Assembly: GCF_000143415.4 (NCBI RefSeq)
Contig: NW_003314305.1
Coordinates: 1,504,101-1,568,100, forward strand
DNA from: Selaginella moellendorffii
Lineage: Eukaryota > Streptophyta > Lycopodiopsida > Selaginellales > Selaginellaceae
Reading direction: 5' to 3'
Length of the DNA: 64,000 bases
Below are positions 21,951 through 34,321 of the stretch, piece after piece (position 1 is the stretch's first letter; every line of letters starts with the position of its first letter). The position numbers were made by a program, and so were the translations under genes. The notes beneath the pieces were generated by a model. That model ran no database searches. It worked only from the letters and a program-made list of their open reading frames with translations, and was not told the DNA's origin.

Positions 21951-23510
21951 GTAGATTGTTGGAGCATTAATAACGATGGATTGATGCCACCAATGCATTT
22001 AATGAAGCTATTCAGTGAACCACTCAGGATAGTGCCAACTTCATCATGCTACAGTATGAGGAGGTTTTTGCCTTACAAGATGCCACCACAGCCCTTGAGA
22101 TGAGGGCACAAGGGGATGCTGAAGTTCTCTCATAGATGTAGTGGCTGAAACACAAGTTTCTTGGTTGCTTTGGCATGGAGAGCACAAATGACGAGGAAAT
22201 GCTAGACATTGTTGCTAAACACCCTGAGTTCCATTGAGCTGGTGGTGAAATATTTCTTCGACACATGCTTTTCAGCCAAACCATGCCTCATTGGCAGGAT
22301 TAGGAGAGTGTTCTCCTTAAGCTTGGCCTTTTAGAAACACAATACGAGGATGCGTTTTGTGACAACACAATCCAATAGCTCTTTGCTGAAATAAGTATTA
22401 ATATGCCTCCTTCAATTGTTGAGTCCACAATAGCATAGTTCATTGAGAAGAAGTACGTATATCTATTTTTTAGCACTTAGTACCATCTTATTGTTTTGTG
22501 TAGGGACCTACATAGAAATTGGGCGGCTGCACAACAATTGAGAGAATTATTTAACACTACTGAAACACTGTATTATAAGTTCTATCATTTTTGTATCGAG
22601 AAGGCCATGCTTCAGCCATACAAACTTGCTCATACACATTTTATGCCATCTTGCATTCTGGTAAGTAAGGGATTGCCTATGAATTGGAGTTCCCTCACTT
22701 GTCCTTCTAGATTGCACCAAACAATGAATTTAGTTGTTTCCAATTCGCTTTTAATACTAATCTCCACACACTGAATTACAAAGTGGTCTATGCATCTGAG
22801 ATTGGAGGAGCTTTGGTGTGGGAGGAATCCACAATAGATGCAGGTGGGCCATATGCAAAATCCATTAAGGAGGCTATTCGCCAAATTCTAAGATCAGTAA
22901 GTCTAATTTTCACTTGGCTCACTAGAGTAATTTTGTGTTATAGACGCATGGACTGTTTGTGCTTAAGGAAGGAGCCACGTATTGGCATCCCAGGATGCCA
23001 GTGCATTCTAGGACGTTGCGACAAGAAAAGTGGGATGTGGTAAGTTAAGTTTAAAGCTCAAGTTTTATATGCTCCTCATTTTTATATGCATAGGCTATTT
23101 TTGTGGGATGGTTGCTATTCCAAGCGTTCGAATGTAATGCATAGGTATCTTGCCGGTGTACAATTGCAACATTGGCAATTGTAGCTGGAGAGGTTCTAGA
23201 CGAGAATGATCGACAACTTGCCCGAAGAGGACTATATGAGATGGACCTCAAGGCAAGCACGCCGCATATTTGGAATGCACTCAACCAATTGCGAGGTGCA
23301 TCAAACTTAAAGAAGGAGGGCAATCGGCGCAACTCTATGGATTCCATCATAGAGAACCCTGCAATTACCAACTATAATGCAGTGCTTAAGTGTAGACTCA
23401 CCAAACTTGGTAAAGGTTATGAGCAGGCTATGGAGGCATGCGTGGCTGTGGTGGTCTGGCATTACCTATTCATCAAGCCAAATATAGTGGGAGACTTACT
23501 CTAAGATGGC
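21951..23510 (+). pseudogene. Unrecognised degenerate spliced coding region
   Basis: Plus-strand pieces look coding: YEEVFALQDATTALEMRAQ near 22050, GCFGMESTNDEEMLDIVAK near 22165, a piece with HGLFVLKEGATYWHPRMPVH near 22945, and 23172-23504 with LDENDRQLARRGLYEMDLK. They are interrupted by stops and linked by short intron-like gaps. I do not recognise the family. It could be a second transposon gene or a decayed host gene. Confidence 0.4.
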
Positions 23511-24480
23511 CTCCAACACTCAATGTGCATGGAAGCTTGTTAAAGGTTTTACAAGAATCTAGTATTGTTAGGTGGGCTTCCACTCATTGGGACAGATGCT
23601 TTGTTATAAGTCTTTCGGGTAAGGACAATCATTCCTCCCATAGAGTTCATCAACTGCCTGATCTTTGATTAGGACTTTGGAGAGAACTTCCGCAGCTGGA
23701 TTGTGGACATCATTCAAGGTAACTATTTATTTTCACAAACAACTAAAACTCTTGTATGTTTGAACATTTTATAGATATGAGCCTGAAAGAGTTATCCAAA
23801 TTCCTTCACTTTGTGGTTGATTCTCCAGAGTTCCGACCGAGAGAGCCTATTTGGATCCAAGTTAAGAGATAGAGTACATCATCTACTCGATTTCCCAAGT
23901 TCTCCACATGCACACGAAAAGTTTTCTTCCCTTTAACATACCCGTCAATGGAGTGGACCAAATACAAGATCCACCAAGCACTCCAAAATCCAGAGAGCTT
24001 GTATGGATTGGGCTGATGTTGTGGAAGTAATCTAAACACTTTCACAATAAAAATAAATAATTGTCTTGAAATATGTTTCACACTTTCTTTCTAATTCATT
24101 AGCAAAGTTAAAGGTAAGAATATTCAAAATATTCCACAAATGCCCATTATAGGCATTTACGGCCCTTGGTACCTTTTGGCTTATGTTTGCCTCACCAAGG
24201 GTAATCACTATAGCTTCCAAAGTAGCTCCCAATTTAGGATCTAGGTTAAAACTATCTAGCTTGGGTGCTACATGATGCCCATCCTCGCTTAAGGAACTCT
24301 CAACCTGTTTCATAGTAGAACCAAAATCACCCTCTAGGTCTTTGAAGTCATTCTTGCTTGCATCTCGAGCAGTAACATATCCCTCACTATTTCTTTCTTC
24401 AGCAAGACATTTCCCCTCGGTGATTGGCACAACATTAGAAGTAGTCTTGGGCTGTGTAAGGAACCAACTCACCGAGATGT
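23511..24480. other. Region with minor open stretches, no recognised gene
   Basis: A minus-strand open stretch at 24032-24472 (146 codons, acidic and mixed) has no family I recognise, and its coding status is doubtful. The plus strand shows a short continuation of the preceding degenerate region to about 23720. Confidence 0.3.
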
Positions 24481-24529
24481 CATAGGCTAAAGAAACCCCG
24501 AAAGCATGACCAAAATGACAAAGAGTTCA

Positions 24530-24745
24530 TCGGATGGGACTAAGTCGAAGATCGAGTCCAAGACCGACTCGGAGACCGAGTTCGAGATAGAGTCCGGAAT
24601 CGAGTCCAAGGCCGACTCGGGGACCGAGTTTGAGACCGAGTTCGAGACGGAGTCCGAGATCCGAAATCGGGTCCGAGACCGAGTCTGAGGTCGAGTCCGA
24701 GGTTGAGTCCGAGATCGGGTCCGAGATCGAGTCTGAGATAGCTGC
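24530..24745. repeat. Hexamer/dodecamer minisatellite
   Basis: Tandem array built from 6-bp words of the type GAGTCC, GAGACC, GAGTTC and GAGATC, giving a 12-bp higher-order period (GAGTCCGAGACC). It is open in several frames, giving Ser/Glu/Thr-rich or Arg/Thr-rich dipeptide repeats. No gene can be inferred from this. Confidence 0.85.
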
Positions 24746-26397
24746 TTGTGCTTGCGGGGAGTGTAGCCGAACCTTAAGTCCAGTCTAACCCGAGGAGGGG
24801 GATTGGGAGTGATTTGGGAATCCGTGGATGGATAGCTAACACTCCGTTGCTCATGCAGTGAGTAGCTGAAACCAAGTAGGAGCTGGTACCATAGGCGAGA
24901 ACCTTGGCAAGGGAACTTAGCAAAAGCCAAGGCAGTGTTAGACGGATAGTCGGGGTAAGCTGGCAAATTGGAAAGGAAAAATTTGTGGCTTATAGACTGC
25001 CTTGTCAAAGGGATTGACGAGCCTTGAGAGGAGGAGGCATCATATAGAATCCTCGATCCTATCCCCTATTGGATCCATTATTGTGCCTCAAAGAAGTCAT
25101 AGAATCCTCTCCAATTTGCCATGCTAGAAGGAAATCTCAAACATTGCAAAAGGGTTAGAGCATATAGGAAACTGTCACAAATTTACTCTTACCAAAGTGA
25201 GCACGAGCTTTCAATTCCTGAAAACTCTAATTCTTCAGCTGCAGCGCACAGCATACATTGAATAGTTTTGCCTGGAAACCCTTTTTACAAATTTCAAAAT
25301 TTGAAATGGTTATAATTGAAAAATATTGTAAGTGTCCATTATTATTGCTTTTCTCACCTGAATATTATTGTATGCAATTGCAACTTTTATATTCTCAAAT
25401 CTCCTTTAGCATGCTCCTTTTGAGAGAACTCCAGATCCAATTTGAAACAATTATAATTGGAAAATGTTGAAAGTGTTTATTGTTATCTTGAATGTTACTA
25501 CATGCAATTGCAACTTTCACATTCTCAAATCTCCTTTAGCATGCTCCTGTTGAGAGAACTCTAGGTCTAAACATCAACACTATGCACTTTTGCGTAATAC
25601 ACCATTGAAGTATAAGCCCCACTAATTCATTGAATTGGTTAGGCTTCAACCTACTTTTGAGTCATATGCAAATCTTCTAAGCATCATGGTATAAAACTAA
25701 AGTATTGAGAAAGTTACATTGGAAATCAATGGCAATGAAAAATAAACTCAATGGGATGCATTAGAGACATGACTCCAGACAGTATATATCCATGGCTTTG
25801 CAATGGAGCTAGATGGAATTCACTTATGCTTACTATGAACACTATGTTAAAAGAGATGTGCCAAAAAAGGATAATTTAGTTCTTTTGCCATGAGTGCCAA
25901 GAGCAAGATGTGAGAACATAGTGCTCTAAATAAAGTAGTATGGTATGCAATTTAGTTGATTGTCCATTTGGTTTGCAACATTAACAACTTACTAGAATGC
26001 ATGGGATGAATGAGTCTATGGGCCATGAATGGCTCCATTCCATACATAGCATGGGTCATTGCTATGGGCATGATGCCCCATCCAGGGCATAAGGATTGGA
26101 TATTCGTAAAATATTCTATGCCTGTGTTTTTTTCACACTCATAATACATGTGGACCAATAGCAAGCATACACGTGGTGTAAGTGAAATCCACTGTTGTAA
26201 AATCCATCCTTTTACGAATTGCATGCCATAACTATAACAATCAACTAACAAAAAAGCACTACATTATGCTGCAGACAGATGCAATGAACTTTATTACTTT
26301 ATATTATCTTATTGTCTTTTATACTATGAGTGATTATGCCTATTCAAGTTTTTCTATCCTATTCTTGAAGAGGTGGAATATTTTCTAACAAAGGATA
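24746..26397. other. AT-rich intergenic region with one local tandem duplication
   Basis: No gene seen. 25310-25440 and 25441-25570 are imperfect tandem copies of about 130 bp, both containing GCAATTGCAACTTT and CTCCTTTAGCATGCTCCT. Confidence 0.6.
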
Positions 26398-26916
26398 CTG
26401 TATTTGGCCTCATTCGTGATGGCTTCAACACCCTTACTCACTAGTTCTTTAACAATTTTACAGATGGCATCAGACAAGTACATGCATTTCCAACCTTCAA
26501 GTCACAACAAGTTTTAGGAAAATGATAAAAATGAAAATGTACAGGACGCTATGGATCTTGTTGCAGGCCACTACAGCAAGCCATCACCATTCAAGCTGAA
26601 GGGACTGGAGGCGTTGGCTGTAAGTCATTGTTCAATGCTGATGCAACATGTCACGCTTGCAGTATCTTCCGTTTGCAAGCCCTGCTGTGAAGCTCACCAG
26701 TATAACCATGACCACCCTATTGTTGCATCAAGGTAAGCGAACCAAAACTCGACCACAATGCCAAAATGCTCTAACTTGGTTTACATTGCAGTCAGTCACG
26801 ACATATCCCAGTTCTTCTACTCTGTGGTGTGGGCTGGGATTAATATTACAGCAGGAACAATGGCCCTCATCAAAGCAAATGGGCGCAACAGACCTCGGGT
26901 CTGTGGGTTGCTCTGA
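26398..26916 (+). pseudogene. SAC phosphatase 3' fragment (copy 3)
   Basis: Plus-strand counterpart of 7547-8110. Pieces read [47 protein letters not shown] and, near the end, the membrane tail MALIKANGR with RVCGLL. A TAG replaces the Arg-Tyr codons after NTLTH. The last exon contains a small insertion. It lies tail-to-tail with AUX/LAX copy 3. Confidence 0.85.
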
Positions 26917-27065
26917 CTACCTCTCACCATTGTCAAAAAATTTCATGAATGTTTTGAAAGTAGGTCAAATTTTTTGAAAATTTGGGTTCCCGCGTAAACA
27001 TAATCAGCTGTCTCTCACCGGCTACTGAAGGTGCTCAGTTGGCAAATGCAAGTAGTCGTGGTGGC

Positions 27066-28720
27066 TTATCGTACATCTGACTTGCACATGTAACATTTTG
27101 TGAATAAGCCGACTTCCCCAGCTTGTCGGGAGTAGGCTGCTATGCTGGCCATAGTCCGAGTCCGCTCATCGCTGCCATCCAGATTATGATCCTCAGGTTG
27201 ACGCTGAAGGTTGTTTCCCAGCTCAACTTTGGAAAGGCAGGTTGGAGCACCTGGAGTAAGAATGAGAAATTGTGCCGCAGGAAGTAGTCTTAACTTACAC
27301 CACTCAAAGCTTTCTCCCAGAATATCACAATGTAGGCAGTGCAAGGAATGACAAATATGCCGAAAATGGCAGTAGCCGCTGCAACTTGAAGGAACGGGAA
27401 TGCAAGAGCGGCTAGCCAGATTGCTAGAAACACAGGTACTCTCACCAAAGTTCTCCTTTGAGTTGTGGACCCGGAAGAACTTTTCGCAGAACAAGTAGAG
27501 TGGCGAGCTCAGAATCCCAAACACGATGAACTGCAAACAACAGCTTGTCAGGTCCATATCGAGACGGAAATTTTACTATAAAAGCTTGCCTGGTGCAAAA
27601 GCATCAAAACTATTGCAATGTCCCGAAACTTTGATTTTGGAAACAACATCAAAGCAGACGGATGTACCAACGTCTTGGCGCCAAAAATCCCATAGACAGT
27701 CATGCTTGCTGGCATAGTCACCATACAAACATAAATCGTACCATAAAACCAGGGAATTTTGAAGTCTTCCGGTTTCCACATTGCGTCCATGAGTTCCCTG
27801 GAAAATCGAAGTTTAAAGTTCTATAAATCGCTTCAAAAATACTTACACAGGTATTATCTCTGTTCCAACTGCCAAAAAATTGCTGAGAGCACTAAAATAT
27901 CCTGTATAGCCACGGGGAGCAAGAGACTGAACATCTGAGACCTGCACGACGAAGGTGATGATACTAGCTAGTACTGAATGAGAATATAGAAACACTTGCC
28001 TTTCCATGGAATAGTGCTCCCATACTTCATGTTACCTGGTAACATGAAGTATAGACAGTCGCAATGATGCCCACAAAAGACCAAGCTCTGTAGTTTTGAG
28101 CGGATGGCATAATAATGGACAGGGAGAAGAGGGCGCCAAATATCACAGTCCATGTTCTTTTCGGAAATTGATCATTTATTTCGAAGACAATGCTGCCATA
28201 TTGACATACTGCAAGTTATAAGCAGAATAAGGCAAAGACAAAAATAAATCACTTACTTGCTACAGCCAGTAACACACACAACAAACAAAAATGGCACCAT
28301 CACGACAAGAGTTGCCACACTCCACCATTTGCCTAGAAGCCCACCCAACACCTCATGCAGCTGCAAAAGAAGAAAACATATCACCAATTTAGTACTAGAA
28401 GTAGAATCTACCTGAGTATTGCACTTTTGGTTGTGTGCGAGCGGAAGGTTGTGCTTCTCTCGATACGTCAAGTAGAGAATGTTAATTATGTAGCCTCCCC
28501 ACCAGACCTGAAATGCTATTGAGGAGGGCAGGCCTGCTTGTGCGTAAGAAAAGGGAATTGTGAGCAGAATTTGAGCAATCTGCAAAAAATTTAACAACAT
28601 GGAATGAATCGGATGATCTGAACTGGAGAATGACAAACCTTTGTTGAGCCAATGTTGAGCCAAGCGTCCATCCCATAAAGCCGTATTGAGAAACTGCTAA
28701 CAGTCAAGTGCGTTCCCCAT
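27066..28720 (-). pseudogene. AUX/LAX-like carrier pseudogene (copy 3)
   Basis: All eight exons of the carrier can be followed on the minus strand, from MGNALDC at 28720 to KCYMCK near 27080. Exon 1 has a TAG after MGNALDC and is internally shortened. The exon for FFRVHNSKENFGEST is frameshifted near 27460, and the terminal stop has changed so the frame runs four codons further. The GC donor after the FHGK position is conserved here as in copy 1. It is a pseudogene with high remaining similarity to copy 1. Confidence 0.85.
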
Positions 28721-29542
28721 TGTCAAACAAATTCATTGACAGAGAGCTGGAAAGAACCACAATTCGCCACTGTGAAGTCGACAACTACTTTTTTGAGAAG
28801 TTACGTTGACAGAAAGACATGTTAAAAGACATGGTTTTCCATAATCTACCAGTTTGAAACTTTTTGTCATTAAATACTAAAAGTGTATTTCCGTTTTATA
28901 ATTTGGTCATGTTCTTGGGATCAATTCTAAGACATACTTGTGAACCTCCTTATGAGATGATGATTTGAGTGAGATGATTTTATTGTTCCAAATTTAAGTT
29001 CAAGTGGATACCAACAGTTGTCATTTAGGTCATTTTTTACAAGATTTTGTTTGAAACTTGAGATAGATATTATTCTATTTTATTTTAAATTTATAAATTA
29101 TGTGAATGAGAGTACATTTATAATATTGAAATGTTTTAAAAGGCTATTTTTAATTTTAGAACTTCAAAGGGATTTTTTAAATCAGCATATGTTTTATATT
29201 ATATTCATTAAATATATTATTTAACAGATATTTTAATTTGTCATTTTTTCAAGATGCTAATTATTTGTATTCTGCCTAAAGCTTTTAACAATTATATACA
29301 TTATTCCATATAAATCATAAATGTTTTAAAGGGAAATATTTAATGGTAAAAATAACATTTTGGACTGCAAAACTTCTTAGTGTCAATAGCTATTACGTTA
29401 GAGTGATCCGTAAGTCTAACATAACTCGAACTGAGAGTGATCTCCTTGTTCTTACTTGTCTAGTGTATATATATGTATGGAAGTTCACTCTTGCTTAAAT
29501 CTAGAGAATGATGGACTTTGCTTTGGGCTGGTGCTGTCGGAG
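28721..29542. repeat. AT-rich 5' flank of AUX/LAX copy 3
   Basis: No gene. The stretch 28780-29365 is the reverse complement of about 35140-35730, the flank of AUX/LAX copy 4. Copies 3 and 4 are therefore inverted duplicates including their upstream region. Confidence 0.7.
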
Positions 29543-30345
29543 CTATAAAGACACAAGAGTTCTTCTGTGATTTCTCCAGTTCCCAGAGACTTGGAGGATC
29601 TTTCTTACCTTAACGTTGGCCATGGACAGCAGCTTGCGTGAGGCTGTGAATTGAAAGTTGGGGTGTGATTGCTTGTCGGTGTAGAAGATCACTTCGGCGA
29701 TTCCTGCCTGAAAAGAGAAACGAGAAGTTTAATCGAAGGGTGATAAGATTTCAGTACCTGGATTATGACTTTGGCACACTCGTTGCACGGGAACATGGTC
29801 ACGTAGAGCCTCTAAATGGAGATCTGGGTGAAGGGAGAGCTTTCAACGTGGCATGAATTTGACGAGTACCTGACCGGATGCTGAGGCGTGATTCCTGTTC
29901 AGGATGGCGTTCACTTCCGCATGGCATACGTATCTGCAAAGAGATAACAACAACAACGCTGTCAAATCAGGAAAAATACAAAGAAAGACGAAGGAAATCG
30001 GAACAAACAAATGAGAAAACAACTTATGGGTATTTGGTCTTGAGCAAGTCACTGTCCCGTGATTTCTGCAAAGAGGGTCCAAGTGAATCTCAAGAGTAAA
30101 ATACATGGAATGGAGCTTACTTTGGCCCAGGGAAGCTTATCGTCGGAGCAACCTCGAGGAAAGCAGTTGTAGCCAATGCCTGGAGAGTCCAGCATTAGTG
30201 GGAAAAACTTGAGAAAACGGGAAGAGAAATGTTTCATACCCAAGATGACATAGTCTTGGCTAACAAAACAAGCTCCAATTTGTCAGATGGGACTTTTGGA
30301 CCTTTGAGCTAAGAGAAATGTAATGGACATGAAGTAATTGTCCTC
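29543..30345 (-). pseudogene. dCMP deaminase-like pseudogene
   Basis: Minus-strand exons of a deoxycytidylate deaminase, the enzyme that converts dCMP to dUMP for thymidylate synthesis. In order: EDNYFMSITFLLAQRSKSP, then Q(V/I)GACFVSQDYVILG, IGYNCFPRGCSDDKLPWAK, SRDSDLLKTKYP, YVCHAEVNAILNRNH, LYVTMFPCNECAKVII, AGIAEVIFYTDK and a C-terminal LLSMANVKVRK ending at 29543. The zinc ligands HAE and PCxxC are intact. However, a TGA replaces the conserved Lys/Asn position before QIGACF, and a conserved Gly is Cys (YNCFPRG). The first ATG-bearing exon is not visible because repeat DNA begins near 30350. Probably inactive. Confidence 0.8.
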
Positions 30346-30879
30346 AATTAGCCCAAAAAACCCTAGTTTATATACAAGAATGAGTGGTCCGGATTGAAAC
30401 CAATTTGACAGCTACCAAAATCCCATTACATTAATATTAGTATATAACATCATAACTGTACATTTGGCCCTCACAATACCAATAGTCCTATTTAATAATT
30501 TAATTAATAAAGATTAGCAATAAATGTTTTGGTAGACTTAAAATTCCTTCCTTTATCCCACTCAATTTTGAAGGCGAGTCCTTCTCACTCAACGTAATGC
30601 AAATTCAAAATATAATCTCCTACTGGAAATAAAATTTTAACACTCATAATTATTATAATTGATACTCTCATTTCCAGGGCCTAAAAAAAATCATTTATCC
30701 TATATAGAGATTATGAAGTAATACGGAAAATATATTACACTTTTTTTCTCTTCTAACTATAATTTTATTTTAAATTGAAAAATAATTTTAGAATAATAAG
30801 ATCAAAATCCAAAATCACTGCTTTATTTATAAAAACACCGGCTGAAAAAAAACTTGGTGAAAGTATAAACATAAAACAT
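30346..30879. repeat. AT-rich block duplicated at 36230-36500
   Basis: No gene. Pieces such as GTATATAACATCATAACTGTACA and the ATAATAAGATCAAAATCCAAAATCACTG stretch recur near 36310 and 36410, with diverged sequence between. The copy there lies just 3' of the PPR gene. Confidence 0.65.
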
Positions 30880-31021
30880 AACTGTAGCAGCATTTAATAT
30901 AGAGGGTCATGAATTGTTAAACCACTACTAAATTTCTTGAGGTTTCGATCCACTCTTCTTTTGATAATAATCGAATGATTCTTCTTAGTTTGCTTCAAAG
31001 ATCTCAGCCAAGAGAACGTAG
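30880..31021 (-). pseudogene. PPR gene 3'-end fragment
   Basis: 30890-31018 matches 36500-36638: the extreme 3' end of the PPR gene (minus-strand LAEIFEAN and stop) plus its 3' flank. At about 31019 the sequence switches to the SAC fragment. This is a duplication junction, not a gene. Confidence 0.8.
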
Positions 31022-31653
31022 AATACAGTACGCTTCCCATATCTATACAGCAATAGATAAAATCACAGCTCACAACCAGGTAACTTAGAGCCACACCCTA
31101 CAAAATCTCCTTTTAATGCATATTGCATGCTTATTTCATCCCCGTGGTCTGCCCATACTGATCAACAAACTTTTGATCAGTTCTTTTCATCCAACTGGAA
31201 GCCAGATGGTGGACTTATAGTTTTTAAACTGCTTATCAAAAGCTGAATTGCTCCGGATTGTTTCCGACGATTTAAAGACACCTAACTGCTGAAGTTGACT
31301 TTCCAATGCTTTTCTTCCAAACGGACTCTGCGAAGAAAACGCGTACTGGTTCCTGACTGGTTCCAGCTATAGTTTCAAAAATACTTTGATGTCAATACAC
31401 ACCTGAGTAACATTTGTTCGATCTAACCAGCCGACACAATTTGTTCTAATAATGCCTTGCTGCACTTGTATAACCTCTCCAACTGGATTAGTCAAAAAGA
31501 ACCTGTAAGAAGAATAAGGATATGAGCATCAGATTTGCCTTCTCTTACACATACTGTTGTTGTGAGAAATCTTCTTTTGATGCGTCGTAAAGAATTGACA
31601 GTCGCTCGAAGTGTATGTGACCACATATACGGTGAAAATCATATTGCACATAC
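31022..31653 (-). pseudogene. SAC phosphatase fragment (copy 4, in second duplication)
   Basis: Counterpart of 8089-8722 in the direct duplication. The exons with YDFHRICGHIHFERLSILYD and the catalytic region are present. The catalytic string is altered to NCVGWLDRTN, although the first Cys and the Arg of CX5R remain. Exons downstream of the GKPTVFG exon are replaced by the PPR-derived piece. Confidence 0.8.
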
Positions 31654-31785
31654 CTGCAGAAAAAAGATTAAGTTTGCAAAAATGAAGATGAATACATTAG
31701 TACCGGAGCTTATCAGTTACCAGACTTTGCATAGCATTCCGAGTAGGCAAGACTTAGAATTCCTTTGCTACCTTGCTGGTTAAAA

Positions 31786-32693
31786 TCAGATGTCGTAAAA
31801 ACTTAAACGCCACTGTTTAGCAACAATGAGTTCATTAGACACACCGAGGACATTGACAACCTGAAAACCACATTAAGCAGCAGGTTTGAATAGACGTTAC
31901 AACATACATACATGATCCAGGTACTTGACAGTGCAGCTAAACAATTGCTGTTGCACGATACTCGATAAATTTGACACAGCTACCTTCTCGACTTTCTCGC
32001 CCAAGTCGGAGAAATATGACTTGTAGCGCTTCAAATCTGCTGTTGGCAGACAGAAGCACCAACCTGTAAAACGGAAATTTGAAACTGCAGTTCCAAGAGC
32101 TATTTGACAGTAGCCTACCGTATGTTCTTGTTCCTGAACATCAGGAGCTTCACGCAGCAGAGTACCATGTCCGACTCAACGGATTGCTCATGCACTTCAT
32201 CCAGTATAAGGACGTTGTACCGAGAGGCTACGGCAATCCCTCTAGCTTTAAGCTGTTCTGGGAAAACACCAGCCGTCTGGAAGACGATTTTGGACCTGCA
32301 ACATGCATTTCCTTCATTCGCCAATCAAATGAAGAACCAGACAGTACCTAGCACTTGATTTGTTCAACTGTCCAATATGAAATCCAACTTCATCCCCTAG
32401 ATCACATCCTCGCTCCTCCGCCACCATCTTGGCAACAGACACCACGGCAAGGCGTCGTGGCTGCGTACAGAGAATCGGAGAGAACTCATCCTCGAGCAAC
32501 ATTTGAGGAGCTTTTCGCTGCAGAAATCCAAGCAGTTGAGCAACAAGGGGCTGCGATGAAGAAAAATGCCCACGAAACCTGATTCAGTCTCAGCCAGAAT
32601 CAGTGTCACCCTGTTCGAGCTCACTTTATCAACGATCGTCTGCCGGTGCAGCCGCACAGGGAGCCTCCGCGATCGGGCAACCTCTGACATCAA
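31786..32693 (-). pseudogene. DExH8-like RNA helicase, 5' fragment (copy 2)
   Basis: Appears identical to 8855-9762 at an offset of 22931 bp. It carries the same ruined P-loop, motif II DEVH, and missing C-terminal lobe. Identity of a pseudogene over this length implies very recent duplication or gene conversion. Confidence 0.85.
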
Positions 32694-33287
32694 ATGCGAA
32701 GATTTAGGGTTTTAAGCTTCCAAAATAATTGACCTAATTTTAAGTTTTTGTTGACGATTGTGAGGGGTTAAAAGAGAGGTATGGGTTGGGTCTTTGGTCA
32801 TGACTTTGTGACATGTCATAATTAAGTTTGTGCAATGCAATTTTTTCTCTTTACGTTGTAATACTCTTTCATCTATTTTTCCGATTTCTTTCAAGATAAA
32901 TGCAACATACAAGGGTTTACAATTCTTGAAAAATGAAACTGCAGTTTCTAAAAGATATATATTTAAAAAGCTATTATCTCTTTTATGTACTTAAGCATTT
33001 TTATATAAATTAATATGTAATTCATAAGTTTATAATGTATGATTTATGTTCTCTTATATATGTTTTTAAATGTTTTTGTTGATATTTTTTTAGATTGAAA
33101 TCTGTATTCTGGTGGTGAGATGATTGATGGATGTCTTGCTCCTAGGGGACCACGAGCCTTGCCAAGTACTTTGGAGGATTTTCCCCTTGAAGCTCCAAGG
33201 GTTCCCAGTGCTGCAGCTGGAGTTGGGTCCAGTATAGTGGCATCTGGCAGCATCCGGACGACACCGTGGTACTGTTTGGGTGGTGAC

Positions 33288-34321
33288 CAGTTTCTACCAT
33301 GGTAGCGTTCCGTACTCCACGTCCAGTGCATGTTCCCCACCATATGAGCCCCCAGAGTGTCCAAGTAAGGGGTGAGCTGGAGCTCCTTGACCTCGGGCCA
33401 CTCACTTATCTCGCTGTAGAGCTCCATGAACTCGTCATTCATGGCTGAAATCATGTCGCATGCTTCGAACATTGCTTCCTAGAAAGAACACCCTCTGTTC
33501 ACGCAGATCACCCATGGCAGGCTGTGCTCGTAGCTCCCTTGCATGTATTCCATCCGGAACGATCCAATGTCGTTCGTCCAGCCCCCGAAGTCCATCGCAC
33601 ACATCTGCAGGTGCTGGAACTTGGGATTATTGAGCAGGCTGTCTGGAAGCTCCATGTTGAGGGCGTATTCGAGCAGCACCACCAGAGACGAAGCGGCAAC
33701 CGAGGCCCTCCTTTGCTGAATTTATTCTTTCAAACTTTGTACCGGTCTTTCTTTGTTCTTACCTCTACGTTGAAGTTGCTTCATGTTGGCCGCACACATC
33801 TGCTTTACTGTGTCCGCAAATCGTTCCTGCTGCTTCACCGTCATTCCCCTACGGAAACTCTTCCACAATTCTGCGAAGAAGAAACTGAACCTGGTTGCGT
33901 GGGAGTTAAGCAGCAAATCGTTCTCCTCAGAGGCCAAACTAGAGCAGCTGTTGCTGCTGGTCATGATTTTCATCAGCTTCGTGAAGAAGTCATGAGCCTG
34001 TTGGATCCTGCTGGATTCCATGCTGAACTGTGTGTTTGATGCGTCGTCGAGGCAGTTGTCAACAATTGAGTACCACGCCACGAAGTTACCAATGTCTGAG
34101 ACGCGTTCCTTGAGTCCATATGGATTCATCACACATGCCAGGAGAGCGTACTTCTCATTTACCAGCATCTGCTTCTGGAGCTTCGACTCTGGACGAGCAC
34201 ATTGAAGAGCCCAAGCCTTCACTGATTCTGCGATTTTGTCGTAGGCCGGGTGGTTTTTGAGAGGAAAGGAACAACGCACCTTCGGAAGATAAAACTCCCT
34301 GATGGGCTGCCGATGAGCCAT
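33288..34321 (-). pseudogene. MTPSL terpene synthase pseudogene, copy D
   Basis: Appears identical to copy C (10390-11423, offset 22898 bp). It has the same TAA before IQQRRASVA, the same TAG before EAMFEA, and the retained NDIGSFRME motif. Confidence 0.85.

Noticed and set aside
24487-25008. 173-codon minus-strand open reading frame as a gene
   Set aside because: Over a third of it is the 6/12-bp minisatellite, which is open in many frames. The rest matches nothing known.
25952-26251. 99-codon minus-strand open reading frame
   Set aside because: AT-rich random-looking composition, no motif, no splice context.
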